From the NCBI GenBank assembly GCA_905372035.1, contig CAJPNN010000001.1, positions 3,741 to 67,740 on the forward strand: a stretch of DNA of 64,000 nucleotides. The letters are read 5' to 3'. Origin of the DNA: Bacillota bacterium (lineage in GTDB: Bacteria > Bacillota > Clostridia > Peptostreptococcales > Anaerovoracaceae). The translations under genes were made by a program, and so were the position numbers. The notes below the pieces were generated by a model. It did not search any database and was not told the DNA's origin. It saw nothing but the letters and a program-made list of their open reading frames with translations. Positions 54,796 through 64,000 of this stretch are shown one piece after another. Position 1 is the first letter of the stretch. The number at the start of each line of letters is the position of its first letter.

Positions 54796-54845
54796 GGGCG
54801 TTCCTCTAATAGAGTGATATTAACGGTTGGATATTAAGAACGTCT
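54796..54845 (+). promoter_or_regulatory. Candidate L19 (rplS) mRNA leader element
   Basis: GGGCGTTC at 54796-54803 pairs over eight positions with GAACGTCT at 54838-54845, with a CTCTAATAGAG hairpin inside. It lies just upstream of the rplS ribosome site. Firmicute rplS genes often carry an autoregulatory leader, and this structure fits the position; sequence identity with the known L19 leader was not tested. Confidence 0.5.
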
Positions 54846-54867
54846 TTGGAGGAAGGAGGAACATGGT

Positions 54868-55218
54868 ATGAATGTAATGGATATGATCGCACAGGATTAT
54901 AAAAAAAATGACATTCCTAAGTTCTCAGTGGGTGATACTGTAAGAGTTCACATCAAGATTAAAGAAGGATCGAGAGAGAGAATACAGAATTTTGAAGGCT
55001 TTGTTTTAAAAAGACAAGGTGGAGGAATAAGCGAGACATTTACAGTGAGAAGAATTGCTTCAGGTGTAGGTGTTGAAAAGACTTTCCCGATTCATTCACC
55101 AAGAATTGATAAGATCGATGTTCTTAAACATGGTGATGTAAGAAGAGCTAAGCTGAACTACATGAGAGAAAGAACAGGTAAGGCGGCTAAGATCAAATCA
55201 AAAGATATTCAGAAATAA
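54868..55218 (+). CDS. rplS: 50S ribosomal protein L19
   Basis: L19 lies at the 30S-50S interface. The 116-residue product has the family sequence [31 protein letters not shown] near 45, [20 protein letters not shown] near 60 and [19 protein letters not shown] at the end. AGGAGG lies 8 bases before the ATG. In most Firmicutes rplS follows rimM-trmD; here those genes are absent and tsf precedes it, followed by rbgA and rnhB, which is the usual downstream order. Confidence 0.98.
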   Translation: MNVMDMIAQDYKKNDIPKFSVGDTVRVHIKIKEGSRERIQNFEGFVLKRQGGGISETFTVRRIASGVGVEKTFPIHSPRIDKIDVLKHGDVRRAKLNYMRERTGKAAKIKSKDIQK

Positions 55219-55229
55219 TGAATCTCAGG

Positions 55230-55259
55230 TAGGGAGCCAAGAGTTGGTTCCCTATTTTT
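55230..55259 (+). terminator. Terminator after rplS
   Basis: TAGGGA at 55230-55235 (with CC further in) pairs with TCCCTA at 55249-55254, followed by a T run. Confidence 0.8.
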
Positions 55260-55319
55260 CTATATCACGGGGTATAAAATTTTTTAATTCTCTTTTATGA
55301 TAAGAGCAGGAGTAGTATA

Positions 55320-56162
55320 ATGGAAAATATAAACTGGTATCCGGGACATATGAAAAAAACAAAAGCACTTATCGAGTCCAACTTAAAATTGGTAGACGCG
55401 GTTATTGAAGTTGTAGATTCGAGAATTCCCGTTTCCAGCAGGAATCCTATAGTAGATCAGATGATATCGGGGAAAAACAGGATAATAGTTTTAAATAAAA
55501 GAGACCTGTCGGATGAATCCAAAACAGCCGAATGGATTAAAAAACTTACAAAAGAAAGACAATCGGCGATTGCAATGGACAGCAATAAAGGGACCGGGAA
55601 AAAAGAATTGATGGCTGCTTTGGATAATATACAAAAAGAAAAAAATCGGAAGACGGATACTACAAGGCCTATAAGGATTATGATCGTAGGGGTTCCCAAC
55701 GTAGGAAAGTCATCACTTATAAATAGATTGACAGGTAGGAAAAGTACGCAAACAGGCGATAGACCGGGCGTTACAAAAGGGAAACAGTGGCTTACACTTG
55801 AAAATAAAATGCAGCTTTTAGATACGCCGGGTATACTTTGGCCTAAATTTGAAGATCCCAAGGCAGGTATGAATTTAGCGTTTTGCGGTTCTATAAAGGA
55901 TGAAATCCTGGATGTGGAAACGCTCGGCTTTGAACTTATTAAACTTCTTAAGAGAGATTATCCCGAACTTCTTATGGATAGATATAAACTTGAGAGTTTG
56001 AGTGAAGATGATTTGGAAAACATGGAAGAGATAGCTCGAAAAAGAGGCTTTATTATGCCGGGTAAAAGAATCGATTATACAAGATGTGCAAATGCGATCT
56101 TAGATGAATTCAGACATGCCGTAATAGGCAGAATCACATTGGAGAGTGCAAAAGGAGATTGA
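55320..56162 (+). CDS. rbgA: Ribosome biogenesis GTPase A
   Basis: RbgA (YlqF) is a circularly permuted GTPase needed for late assembly of the 50S subunit. The 280-residue protein opens with NWYPGHMKKTKALIE and has motifs in permuted order: G4 NKRD near residue 58, G5 SNKGTG, G1 VGVPNVGKSSLIN near 123, G2 T in RPGVTKGKQW and G3 DTPGILWP near 166. The C-terminal domain is about 200-280. The gene follows the rplS terminator and precedes rnhB by 102 bases. Confidence 0.96.
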   Translation: MENINWYPGHMKKTKALIESNLKLVDAVIEVVDSRIPVSSRNPIVDQMISGKNRIIVLNKRDLSDESKTAEWIKKLTKERQSAIAMDSNKGTGKKELMAALDNIQKEKNRKTDTTRPIRIMIVGVPNVGKSSLINRLTGRKSTQTGDRPGVTKGKQWLTLENKMQLLDTPGILWPKFEDPKAGMNLAFCGSIKDEILDVETLGFELIKLLKRDYPELLMDRYKLESLSEDDLENMEEIARKRGFIMPGKRIDYTRCANAILDEFRHAVIGRITLESAKGD

Positions 56163-56264
56163 ATATCCAAGCCATAAAATATTTAATATATTAAAGTACA
56201 AAATAAGAACAAAATATTTTATGATACTTTTAAGTTGCCCAAATGTGGCGGAGCGGATATAAAA

Positions 56265-56900
56265 ATGGCAAAAAAAACGAAAGAACAACTTATTGAAAGA
56301 TTTAATGAATTGAGAGCTCCCGAACTCCTCTTATACAGCAAGGGATATAAATTGATTGCAGGTATGGATGAGGTGGGAAGAGGTCCTCTTGCGGGTCCCG
56401 TGGTTACGGCGTGTGTTATTTTACCGGAGGATTTTTACGCTCTCGGCATAGATGATTCTAAAAAGGTGAGTGAAAACAAGCGGGAAGAATTGTATAATAT
56501 AATAATTGAGAAATGTGTGTGTTATTCAATAGGTATGGTGGAGCCTGAAGTTATAGATGAAATAAATATTTTACAGGCTACAAAGCTTGCTATGAAAAAA
56601 GCGTTTGACAATATGCAGATAAAACCTGATTATCTTATGATAGATGCAATGTCATTACCGGAACTTGACGTTGTTCAGGAAGGAATAATAAAGGGTGACG
56701 GTAAACGTTTATCAATAGCGGCAGCTTCGATCCTGGCAAAGGTAACAAGGGACAGACTTATGCGAGAGTATGATTTGAAGTACCCGGGATACGGGTTTTC
56801 TTCAAACAAGGGATATGGGACAAAAGAACATTACAAAGGTCTGGAAACTGAGGGGATAACTGAAATACACAGATTATCATTTTTAAAAAATATTTTATAA
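56265..56900 (+). CDS. rnhB: Ribonuclease HII
   Basis: RNase HII cuts RNA in RNA-DNA hybrids and removes single ribonucleotides from DNA. The 211-residue protein has the catalytic start IAGMDEVGRGPLAGPVVTA (Asp and Glu), DDSKKVSENKREELY near 70, DYLMIDAM near 124 (second Asp) and AAASILAKVTRDRLM with the last metal residue near 160. ATG at 56265 was chosen over an in-frame TTG at 56235 because GGCGGAGCGG precedes it. Confidence 0.96.
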   Translation: MAKKTKEQLIERFNELRAPELLLYSKGYKLIAGMDEVGRGPLAGPVVTACVILPEDFYALGIDDSKKVSENKREELYNIIIEKCVCYSIGMVEPEVIDEINILQATKLAMKKAFDNMQIKPDYLMIDAMSLPELDVVQEGIIKGDGKRLSIAAASILAKVTRDRLMREYDLKYPGYGFSSNKGYGTKEHYKGLETEGITEIHRLSFLKNIL

Positions 56901-56987
56901 AAGATTGTGATGAAAGCTGTTATAAATATATATTTGCAATGTAAAAAATGATTATAAAAAATATTTTTGGAGAGGAGATCTATACAT

Positions 56988-58088
56988 ATGTATCCTAAGA
57001 ATTTATGTATGAAAACTGAAAAAAAATTGATGAGGATTTTAAAATTGTTTATTTTCAGTGCACTTGTCATAAGCATGGCGGTCTGTTCAGTCTGCACGAC
57101 TGAAGTAAGTGCGTCAAGTGATATATACAACCAAAGTGCGGTCAAACTCGGCGACTTGGGACTTTTTAAGGGTACAGATAACGGATTTGAACTCGACAGG
57201 CGGCCGACCAGAGCGGAAGCGGCTTGTATGCTGGTCAGGTTTTTAGGAAAAGAAAGTGATGCTTTGAAAGAAACTTATAATATCCCCTTTAAAGATGTTC
57301 CCGATTGGGCTGTTCAATATGTAGGTTATCTTTACAGCAATAATATGGCTAAAGGACTGTCCGACAATTATTTCGGGGCTAACGAATTTATAGATATGGA
57401 TGCATATACGACATTTGTTCTAAGGGCACTGAAATACAATGACAGTGAGCCGAACCTTGATTTTACATGGGAGACGGCCAAGAAAAAAGCCGTAGATATT
57501 TCGCTGTTATCGAATGCGGATTTGAGAAAGCTGTCGAAAGCAGATTTTACAAGAGGAAAGATGGTTTATTTGTCCGAGCGGGCCTTGAATACGAATATAA
57601 AAGGCAGAAGAATTATGCTTAGAAGGCTTTTGGCGTCTCAAGGGATTATCTCCGTTGATCCGGAATGGTCAACCGATAAGCCTGAGTGGTTTGACAGTAT
57701 AATTGCCGCAGGAGAAAAACATTTGGGAGTTCCGTATTTGTTCGGTTCGGCAAATCCTGAAAAAGGTTTTGACTGTTCGGGATTTGTTTCTTATGTTTAT
57801 AACAACTCAAATTTAGGATTTAAACTGCCCAGGTCATCTCAGTCAATTTTTAATAACATAAAAACTTTTGAATTGGAGCAAGATGCAAGACCGGGAGATT
57901 TGATTTTCTTTACGGGGACTTATAACAGCAAAAATCCTGTGACACATGTCGGAATATATATAGGTGATGGAAGAATGTTACATGCAGGCAGTAAGGCGGG
58001 AATTTCCTATCAAAATTTAAATATAGATTATTACAAAAAACATTTTTACGGATTCGGTAGAGTAGAACCGAACAGGTCTGCCAAGTGA
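56988..58088 (+). CDS. Secreted SLH-NlpC/P60 cell-wall hydrolase
   Basis: The 366-residue exported protein has a signal segment (about residues 10-35), two or more SLH-type repeats (about 45-160; RRPTRAEAACMLVRFLG and FKDVPDWAVQYVGYLYSNN) and a C-terminal NlpC/P60 domain (about 235-366). The catalytic Cys is in GFDCSGFVSYVYN near residue 262, the His in THVGIYIGDGRMLHAG near 320. Such enzymes cut the D-Glu-diamino acid bond of peptidoglycan stem peptides. It shares SLH anchoring with the glycosidase at 4856, so both bind the same wall polymer. ATG at 56988 follows GAGAGGAG. Confidence 0.9.
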   Translation: MYPKNLCMKTEKKLMRILKLFIFSALVISMAVCSVCTTEVSASSDIYNQSAVKLGDLGLFKGTDNGFELDRRPTRAEAACMLVRFLGKESDALKETYNIPFKDVPDWAVQYVGYLYSNNMAKGLSDNYFGANEFIDMDAYTTFVLRALKYNDSEPNLDFTWETAKKKAVDISLLSNADLRKLSKADFTRGKMVYLSERALNTNIKGRRIMLRRLLASQGIISVDPEWSTDKPEWFDSIIAAGEKHLGVPYLFGSANPEKGFDCSGFVSYVYNNSNLGFKLPRSSQSIFNNIKTFELEQDARPGDLIFFTGTYNSKNPVTHVGIYIGDGRMLHAGSKAGISYQNLNIDYYKKHFYGFGRVEPNRSAK

Positions 58089-58180
58089 TAAATGGAAGAG
58101 AGAAAAAATTTTTAAAATTTTGTAAGACGGAATAGAATACTTAAGCTAAATAATAAATGCTATGTGAGGAGAATTGTTTT

Positions 58181-60889
58181 ATGAAAAATGAAATGGCTAA
58201 AAATTATAATCCGAAAGAATTTGAGGAGAGAATATATAAAAATTGGGAAGAACATGGGGCTTTTCGTGCGGAGATCAATCCTGACAAGAAACCTTTTACA
58301 ATATCAATGCCGCCACCGAATATAACAGGACAGCTCCATATGGGTCATGCTCTCGATCAGACTTTGCAAGATGTTTTGACAAGATGGAAAAGAATGCAGG
58401 GTTTTGAGGCGCTTTGGCTGCCGGGGAGTGATCATGCCAGCATAGCTACGGAAGTAAAAGTTGCAGATAAAATAAGAGAAGAAGAAGGCAAAACGAAAGA
58501 GGAGATTGGACGAGAGGAATTTCTTAAAAGAGCATGGGCATGGAAGCGTGAATACGGTAACAGGATAACGGAACAGGTGAGGAAGCTCGGTAATTCATGT
58601 GACTGGTCAAGAGAACGTTTTACCATGGATGAAGGTTGTAATAAAGCGGTCGTTGAGACATTTGTAAGATTATATGAAAAAGGCTTGATATACAGAGGGA
58701 ACAGAATGATCAACTGGTGTCCCGATTGTGGAACTTCGCTTTCGGATGCCGAGGTTGAGCATGAAGATCAAAATGGAAAATATTATTATTTCAGATACCC
58801 TGCAAAAGACGGGGGAGAAGGTATTATCGTTGCGACGTCAAGACCTGAAACTATGTTTGGTGATGTAGCCATAGCTGTAAGTCCCGGAGATCAAAGATAT
58901 AAAGACATGGTAGGCAAGGAAGTTATAATACCTGTTATAGGAACTGCAATTCCTGTTATAGAAGATCCATATCCTGATCCGGAAAAGGGTACGGGAGCCG
59001 TTAAAATAACTCCCGCACACGATCCGAACGACTACGAAGTCGGAGAAAGGCACGGCTTGGAGCAGCTTTGCTGTATAAATGATGATGCTACAATGAATAA
59101 CCTTGCAGGAAAATATGACGGACTTGACAGATATGAATGCAGAAAACAATGGGTAAAAGAGCTTGAGGAAAAAGGATTTCTTGTTAAAATTGAGGAAAAA
59201 ACCATTCCTACAGGCACCTGTTACAGATGCCATAATGTAATAGAACCTATGCTTTCAGATCAATGGTTTGTTAAGATGGAAGAGCTTGCAAAACCCGCAA
59301 TAGCAGCTGCAAAAAACGGTGAACTTGTTCACGTGCCTGAAAGATTTGAAAAAATTTATCTGCATTGGCTTGAAAATATAAGAGACTGGTGCATTTCAAG
59401 ACAGCTTTGGTGGGGGCATAGAATTCCGGCTTATTATTGTGATGATTGTGGGGAAATTATTGTAACAAGAGAAGAACCTCACACTTGCCACAAATGTAAA
59501 TCCGAGAATTTAAAACAGGATGAAGATGTTTTAGACACGTGGTTCAGCTCTGCATTATGGCCTTTTTCGACACTTGGTTGGCCGGATAAAACTGAAGATC
59601 TGGAGTATTTTTTCCCTACAGATGTTCTTGTTACGGGATATGATATTATATTTTTCTGGGTAGTAAGAATGGTTTTCTCTTCCCTAAACTTAATGGGTGA
59701 AGTCCCGTTTAAATATGTATATGTTCATGGTTTGGTGCGTGATGAGCAGGGAAGGAAGATGAGCAAATCTCTCGGAAACGGGATAGATCCTCTTGAGATT
59801 ATAGATGAATATGGAGCCGACGCTTTAAGGTTTATGCTGCTTTCGGGAATAACTCCGGGTAATGACACGAGATTTTTGGAAGACAGACTTATATCTGCAA
59901 GAAATTTTGCAAATAAACTTTGGAATGCGTCAAGGTTTGTTATGATGAACGTAAAAGGGGAAGATAACAGCTTTTTGCCCATGACGGACATTAAATTGAG
60001 CTTGGAAAGAGATTTGCTCAAATCGGAAGATAAATGGATAATTTCAAGAATAAACGAAGCGGTAAAAGATATAACAGGTAACATGGATAAATTTGAGTTG
60101 TCTTTGGCAGAGCAAAAAGTTTATGACTTGATTTGGAATGAATATTGTGATTGGTATATAGAACTTGTTAAACAGAGACTTTACGGAGAAAATGAGGAAG
60201 ATAAAGCGGTATGCAGGGGTGTCCTTATTTATGCTCTTTCGCAGATGTTAAAACTTCTTCATCCGTTCATGCCTTTTATAACGGAAGAAATTTGGAGTTT
60301 TATACCTGATGGTGAAACTGCTGCGGACAACCCGGAAAACTTTATTATGAAATCTGATTGGCCTATTTTTAATTATAATTTTAAGTTTGAAAGGGATGTG
60401 GAAATAATTGAAGCGTCAAAATCCGCAATAGTTAATATAAGAAATATCAGGGCGGAGGCTGAGGCGCTGCCGTCAAAGAAACTTTCGGCCATTATACTTT
60501 CGGATAAGGACAAAACGGACTTAATAAAGGCAGGAGAAGCGTATATAAAGAATATAGGAAACATAACGGAAATCAATTTTATAAATAATAGAGAAGAGAT
60601 TCCTGAGGAGGTTATGTCTGCAGTTATGAACGGAGCTGAAATATTCATACCTTTAGATGATCTTGCGGACTACAGTGCCGAATTTGAGAGGCTGAAAAAA
60701 GAGAATATAAGACTTGCAGGCGAGGTTAAGAGGATTGAAGGTAAACTTTCAAACCGAGGTTTTGTTGAAAAAGCCCCCGAAAAAGTTATAAAAGGTGAAA
60801 AAGATAAGCTTGAAAATTACAAAGATATGTTGGAGAAGGTTCTTGCCAGGCTTGAAGTGGTGGAGAAAAAATTAGATGCGAAAAAGTGA
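58181..60889 (+). CDS. valS: Valyl-tRNA synthetase
   Basis: This 902-residue class I synthetase charges tRNA-Val and edits mischarged threonine. HIGH-type motif PPPNITGQLHMGHALDQTL lies near residue 43 (HMGH), the CP1 editing domain at about 190-340 (VATSRPETMFGDVAIAV, THPAHDPND-type ITPAHDPNDYEVG), KMSKS in GRKMSKSLGNGIDP near 525, the anticodon-binding domain at about 620-770, and a C-terminal coiled coil (FERLKKENIRLAGEVKRIEG). GAGGAG precedes ATG 58181. No T-box is visible in the 92-base gap upstream. It overlaps folC by 14 bases, the common Firmicute valS-folC pair. Confidence 0.98.
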   Translation: MKNEMAKNYNPKEFEERIYKNWEEHGAFRAEINPDKKPFTISMPPPNITGQLHMGHALDQTLQDVLTRWKRMQGFEALWLPGSDHASIATEVKVADKIREEEGKTKEEIGREEFLKRAWAWKREYGNRITEQVRKLGNSCDWSRERFTMDEGCNKAVVETFVRLYEKGLIYRGNRMINWCPDCGTSLSDAEVEHEDQNGKYYYFRYPAKDGGEGIIVATSRPETMFGDVAIAVSPGDQRYKDMVGKEVIIPVIGTAIPVIEDPYPDPEKGTGAVKITPAHDPNDYEVGERHGLEQLCCINDDATMNNLAGKYDGLDRYECRKQWVKELEEKGFLVKIEEKTIPTGTCYRCHNVIEPMLSDQWFVKMEELAKPAIAAAKNGELVHVPERFEKIYLHWLENIRDWCISRQLWWGHRIPAYYCDDCGEIIVTREEPHTCHKCKSENLKQDEDVLDTWFSSALWPFSTLGWPDKTEDLEYFFPTDVLVTGYDIIFFWVVRMVFSSLNLMGEVPFKYVYVHGLVRDEQGRKMSKSLGNGIDPLEIIDEYGADALRFMLLSGITPGNDTRFLEDRLISARNFANKLWNASRFVMMNVKGEDNSFLPMTDIKLSLERDLLKSEDKWIISRINEAVKDITGNMDKFELSLAEQKVYDLIWNEYCDWYIELVKQRLYGENEEDKAVCRGVLIYALSQMLKLLHPFMPFITEEIWSFIPDGETAADNPENFIMKSDWPIFNYNFKFERDVEIIEASKSAIVNIRNIRAEAEALPSKKLSAIILSDKDKTDLIKAGEAYIKNIGNITEINFINNREEIPEEVMSAVMNGAEIFIPLDDLADYSAEFERLKKENIRLAGEVKRIEGKLSNRGFVEKAPEKVIKGEKDKLENYKDMLEKVLARLEVVEKKLDAKK

Positions 60890-62165
60890 TGCTATAAACA
60901 AAATTCAGAGTTTATACAAGTTCGGAAGCAGACTCGGATTGGAAAGAATGGAAGTTTTGATGGAACTTTTGGGAAATCCTCAGGATGATTTAAATGTTAT
61001 TCATGTTGCAGGAACTAACGGCAAAGGTTCTACATGTAGGCTTGTAAATTCGGTTCTGATGAATGCAGGTTATAAGACAGGGCTTTTCACATCACCATTT
61101 TTGCTTAACTTTACAGAAAGGATAGAGATTTGCGGACTTGAAATAAGCGAAGATGAACTTGATTTGTATTCTAAAATTGTCTTTGAAAAAATTGAAGATA
61201 TGAAGAGTATGGGCTATGATTCACCCACTGAATTTGAGGCTGTTACGGCTATATGTTTCATGTATTTTAAAGGGAATAATGTAGATTTTGCAATAATGGA
61301 AGTGGGCCTCGGAGGTAGAGGAGACTCTACGAACGTAGTGAAAAAGCCTCTGGTGTGTGCAATAACATCCATAGGATATGATCATATGGACAGATTGGGA
61401 GAAACGCTTGAAAAGATAGCCGCTGAAAAAGCCGGGATACTAAAAAGAGACAGACCGGTAATTATAAATATAAATGATGAAAAAGCAAAAGAAATTGTAC
61501 GTAAAACCTGCATCGAAAAAAATGCCGAACTCATAGATGTATCGGATTTGGATTTTAAGATTATAAATTCGGATTTATCGGGAAGCAAAATAGAAATAAA
61601 TTCGGGAGCATGGCAGGGTGATTTTAATATATCACTTCCGGGAATATATCAGGCTGAAAATGTAAAGGTGGCATTTAAAATACTTGAATATTTGGCAAAA
61701 CAGGGAGCAAAGATATGCAAAGATGACATAAAAGAAGGCTTCCTTAAAGCAAAACATAAAGGAAGATTTGAGATATTAAAAAATAATCCTTTTATAATCG
61801 TAGACGGAGCACATAATGCAGACGGAATGCAGAGATTAAAAGAGAGCATGGACACATATTTTCCCGAAAAAAAAATTCTTGTAATGGCGGGTATTTTGAA
61901 AGACAAAGATGTTAATGCAATTACCGATGTTATGAATATGATGGCTGACGACTTTATAATCACGGAACCGGACAACCCGAGAAAACTTGATTGCAGCATT
62001 TTGGCAGCTTCATTAAAAAATGAATATAATAGAGTATGCACTATAAAGGACTATGCAAAGGCATGCGATTTCGGATTGAAAGCTTTAAAAGAAAATGAAT
62101 ATGATGTTTTTCTTATTTGCGGTTCGCTATATTTGATCGGAAAAGTTAGGGAGATGATTTTATGA
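60876..62165 (+). CDS. folC: Folylpolyglutamate synthase / dihydrofolate synthase
   Basis: FolC adds glutamate to folates (and may make dihydrofolate from dihydropteroate), retaining the cofactors used by the fhs-fchA-folD operon of this window. The 429-residue Mur-ligase-family protein has HVAGTNGKGSTCRLV (P-loop) near residue 42, TGLFTSPFLLNFTERIEI near 68, MEVGLGGRGDSTNVV near 140, and IVDGAHNADGM near 308. It overlaps valS by 14 bases and the lipid kinase gene by 4. Confidence 0.95.
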   Translation: MRKSDAINKIQSLYKFGSRLGLERMEVLMELLGNPQDDLNVIHVAGTNGKGSTCRLVNSVLMNAGYKTGLFTSPFLLNFTERIEICGLEISEDELDLYSKIVFEKIEDMKSMGYDSPTEFEAVTAICFMYFKGNNVDFAIMEVGLGGRGDSTNVVKKPLVCAITSIGYDHMDRLGETLEKIAAEKAGILKRDRPVIININDEKAKEIVRKTCIEKNAELIDVSDLDFKIINSDLSGSKIEINSGAWQGDFNISLPGIYQAENVKVAFKILEYLAKQGAKICKDDIKEGFLKAKHKGRFEILKNNPFIIVDGAHNADGMQRLKESMDTYFPEKKILVMAGILKDKDVNAITDVMNMMADDFIITEPDNPRKLDCSILAASLKNEYNRVCTIKDYAKACDFGLKALKENEYDVFLICGSLYLIGKVREMIL

Positions 62166-63070
62166 ACAGGAAAAAAGTTATTTTAGCTTATAATCCAAAG
62201 GCGGGAAACGGGGTTTTGAAAAACAATCTGGATATAATAATCAGACGTTTTCAGAAAAAAGGTTTTTTTGTCTTGCCGGTAAGGATGGATCATAACGGAA
62301 TAATTGATGCGGTTCTTAGGGAAATTAAGCCTGAAGAATGTGAAAAGGTTATCGCCGCAGGCGGTGACGGAACGATAAATATTGTGGTTAATGCGCTTAT
62401 AAAGGCTGATTATGATGTACCGCTTGCGATACTTCCGACAGGGACAGCAAATGATTTCGCATATTATTTCAATATACCTAATGAGATTGAAAACATGGTG
62501 AGCATTGCACTTTCAGATAGATATACACAGGCTGATGTGGGGGTTGTAAACGGAAGGTACTTTGTAAATGTTGCAGCTATGGGATCACTTGTTGATGTCA
62601 GCCAAAAAACGGATCCGAATCTGAAAAATACTTTCGGAGTGCTTTCATATTATATAAAGGGAGCGAGTGAAATCGCGAAGCTCAAACCTATCCCGATAAC
62701 TGTTGAAAGTGAAGAATTCTCAGGGAATGTCGATATATATTTTATGATAGTTATGAATGGGAGATCTGCAGGAGGTTTTAAAAAGGTTTCTCCAAAGAGC
62801 AGCATAAATGACGGAAAACTTGATGTGATGATCTTTAAAGCAGCTCATATTGTAGATTTATCGCAGCTTTTAATCAAAGTTTTGATGGGCAACCATCAGG
62901 AAAGCAAGGATGTGATATTCTTTCAGACTGATAAGCTCAGAGTGGACACAAAAGTTCATATGGGTACGGATATTGATGGAGAAAAGGGGGAAAAATTTCC
63001 GCTTGAAATTTCAGTTTTACCCAAAAAATTACGTATTTGTACGGCAGTTAATGATATGGGGTGCAGCTGA
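62162..63070 (+). CDS. Diacylglycerol/lipid kinase family protein (YegS/DgkB-like)
   Basis: The 302-residue cytoplasmic protein has the DAGK catalytic domain: AYNPKAGNGVLKNNLDIIIR at the start, AAGGDGTINIVVNAL near 62 (GGDGT nucleotide motif) and LPTGTANDFAYYF near 93. The C-terminal part has DVGVVNGRYFVNVAAMGSLV and NGRSAGGFKKVSP near 200. Such kinases phosphorylate diacylglycerol or similar lipids in membrane and lipoteichoic-acid turnover. It overlaps folC by 4 bases. Which lipid is used cannot be told. Confidence 0.92.
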   Translation: MNRKKVILAYNPKAGNGVLKNNLDIIIRRFQKKGFFVLPVRMDHNGIIDAVLREIKPEECEKVIAAGGDGTINIVVNALIKADYDVPLAILPTGTANDFAYYFNIPNEIENMVSIALSDRYTQADVGVVNGRYFVNVAAMGSLVDVSQKTDPNLKNTFGVLSYYIKGASEIAKLKPIPITVESEEFSGNVDIYFMIVMNGRSAGGFKKVSPKSSINDGKLDVMIFKAAHIVDLSQLLIKVLMGNHQESKDVIFFQTDKLRVDTKVHMGTDIDGEKGEKFPLEISVLPKKLRICTAVNDMGCS

Positions 63071-63239
63071 GAATATGACAGTTAGATTGAACGCTCTCTT
63101 ATTATATTTTGAAATTTTTTATCATGTAAAGTTGAAAATATGGTGCTTGGATTAAACGTAGCATAAAATGAGTTTGAATATAACGGAGAATACAGTTGAA
63201 TAATAAAAAATGACATAAAGAAGGGAGTGGAACAAGACA

Positions 63240-63965
63240 GTGAAAGATGTTATAGATATACATACTCACTCTTTGGCAAGCGGTCATGCATACAGTACCA
63301 TTCATGAAATGGCAAATGCGGCAATAAAAAACGGTATTGAAATACTCGGGATAACGGAGCACGGTCCCAATATGCTCGGCAGTTGTAAGGAGTTTTATTT
63401 TAAAAGCCTGCGATTTATTGAAAGAGATGCTTTTCCGCCACTAAAGCTTATGTTGGGGGCAGAGCTTAATATAATGGATTTCAAAGGAAGTGTAGATCTT
63501 TCTCAGGCAATTATGGAAACATTGGATATACTTATTGCGAGCTTGCATCCCAAATGTATAACGGCAGGGAATATGGAAGAAAATACCGCAGCTTATATAA
63601 ATACTATGAAAACATGCGGAGTAAACGTTATAGGACATCCGGATGACGGGAATTATCCTGTTGATTATAAAAAGCTTGCAAATGTTGCGGCAGATATGAA
63701 TGTTATTTTAGAAGTTAACAATGCATCGTTTATACCCACAACATATAGAATTAATACAGAATCCAACTGTAAGGAAATGTTGAAGTGGTGCAAGGAGTAC
63801 GGCACAAATGTTATAATCAGCAGTGACGCACATTTTGAAACGCTGGTGGGAAGACATGATCTTGCGGTAAAACTCTTAGAAGATATTGAATTTCCTCAAG
63901 AATTAGTGCTCAACAGTGATCCTGAAAATTTTTTTGCTATGCTAAAAAAGCGAAAAAAAGCTTGA
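63240..63965 (+). CDS. PHP-domain phosphatase (YcdX-like)
   Basis: This 241-residue protein belongs to the PHP family, YcdX branch, with trinuclear metal motifs DIHTHSLASGHAYSTIHEMA at the start, ILGITEHGPN near 36, GAELNIMDFKG near 75, ASLHPK near 98, NVIGHPDDGNYP near 131 and IISSDAHFETLVGRHD near 193. These enzymes hydrolyse phosphate esters; the natural substrate is undefined. GTG at 63240 is preceded by GAAGGGAGTGG. It is distinct from the minus-strand PHP gene at 29813, which is of the histidinol-phosphatase type. The 169-base gap before it shows no gene. Confidence 0.9.
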   Translation: MKDVIDIHTHSLASGHAYSTIHEMANAAIKNGIEILGITEHGPNMLGSCKEFYFKSLRFIERDAFPPLKLMLGAELNIMDFKGSVDLSQAIMETLDILIASLHPKCITAGNMEENTAAYINTMKTCGVNVIGHPDDGNYPVDYKKLANVAADMNVILEVNNASFIPTTYRINTESNCKEMLKWCKEYGTNVIISSDAHFETLVGRHDLAVKLLEDIEFPQELVLNSDPENFFAMLKKRKKA

Positions 63966-63990
63966 CATGAAAGCGTCAATTTGTTAATCT
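63962..63990 (+). promoter_or_regulatory. Promoter reading out of the window
   Basis: A perfect TTGACA at 63962-63967, overlapping the stop codon of the PHP gene, is followed after 17 bases by TAATCT at 63985-63990. It would drive a gene beyond base 64000. Confidence 0.6.
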
Positions 63991-64000
63991 ATATAGGCGT

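Noticed and set aside
1..64000. CRISPR arrays, complete insertion sequences, prophage or rRNA genes
   Set aside because: I saw no regularly spaced repeats, no transposase or phage structural genes and no rRNA sequence; the only mobile DNA signs are the 46145-47934 segment and possibly the trmK insertion.

Overview
The window reads as chromosome of a low-GC, strictly fermentative member of the class Clostridia. Supporting signs are AGGAGG-type ribosome binding sites, AGA/ATA-rich codon use, a class A RNase P RNA, a clostridial-type 6S RNA, S-layer-homology (SLH) cell-wall proteins, pyruvate phosphate dikinase, a large 2-hydroxyacyl-CoA dehydratase activase-like protein, a formate-tetrahydrofolate (C1) operon and a SCIFF peptide with its radical SAM maturase. 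I cannot name the species; a relative of the Peptostreptococcales/Anaerovoracaceae is a guess.

Layout. 1-1822 is the 3' part of pnp. 2030-7138 is a cell-surface group: an MBOAT O-acyltransferase, a DHHW-family partner and a phosphodiester glycosidase with SLH anchors. 7155-14452 is a tight housekeeping run: M16 peptidase, dut, dGTPase, dnaG, rpoD, trmK, nif3. rnpB follows, then a MATE pump and an FAD disulfide-reductase-family enzyme. On the minus strand lie codA and codB (cytosine deaminase and permease). 21218-25441 is a 1407-residue activase-like protein. Then come yebC, 6S RNA, and fhs-fchA-folD. 29813-37431 holds a minus-strand PHP phosphatase, ogt, a tail-anchored unknown protein, polA, coaE and an orphan peptide-binding lipoprotein. 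A minus-strand tRNA-Lys precedes phoH-ybeY-cdd-era-recO, a UBA/DUF4342 protein, glyQS and ppdK.

Between ppdK and an NADH oxidase sits a 1.8-kb insertion bounded by an 18-bp direct repeat that includes the 3' end of ppdK. It carries an accessory RNase III with two dsRNA-binding segments, a small acidic ORF and a scrap of a large serine recombinase. Next come the SCIFF precursor and maturase, metY, an acetyltransferase, rpsB-tsf, rplS, rbgA, rnhB, an SLH-NlpC/P60 hydrolase, valS-folC-lipid kinase and a PHP hydrolase.

The most interesting observations are: (1) a SCIFF precursor in which both residues matching the published thioether pair (Cys32, Thr37) are Ser; (2) the repeat-bounded insertion in the 3' end of ppdK carrying an apparently catalytic RNase III; (3) a FolD lacking the catalytic Lys and Gln of the cyclohydrolase, encoded next to FchA; (4) 6S RNA placed directly ahead of a folate C1 operon; (5) a 10-codon leader ORF that seems to drive codA translation; (6) an in-frame foreign-looking insertion in TrmK; and (7) a cluster of TGATAA/TTATCA motifs before codB. 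No searches or folding programs were run; family calls rest on recognised motifs and length.
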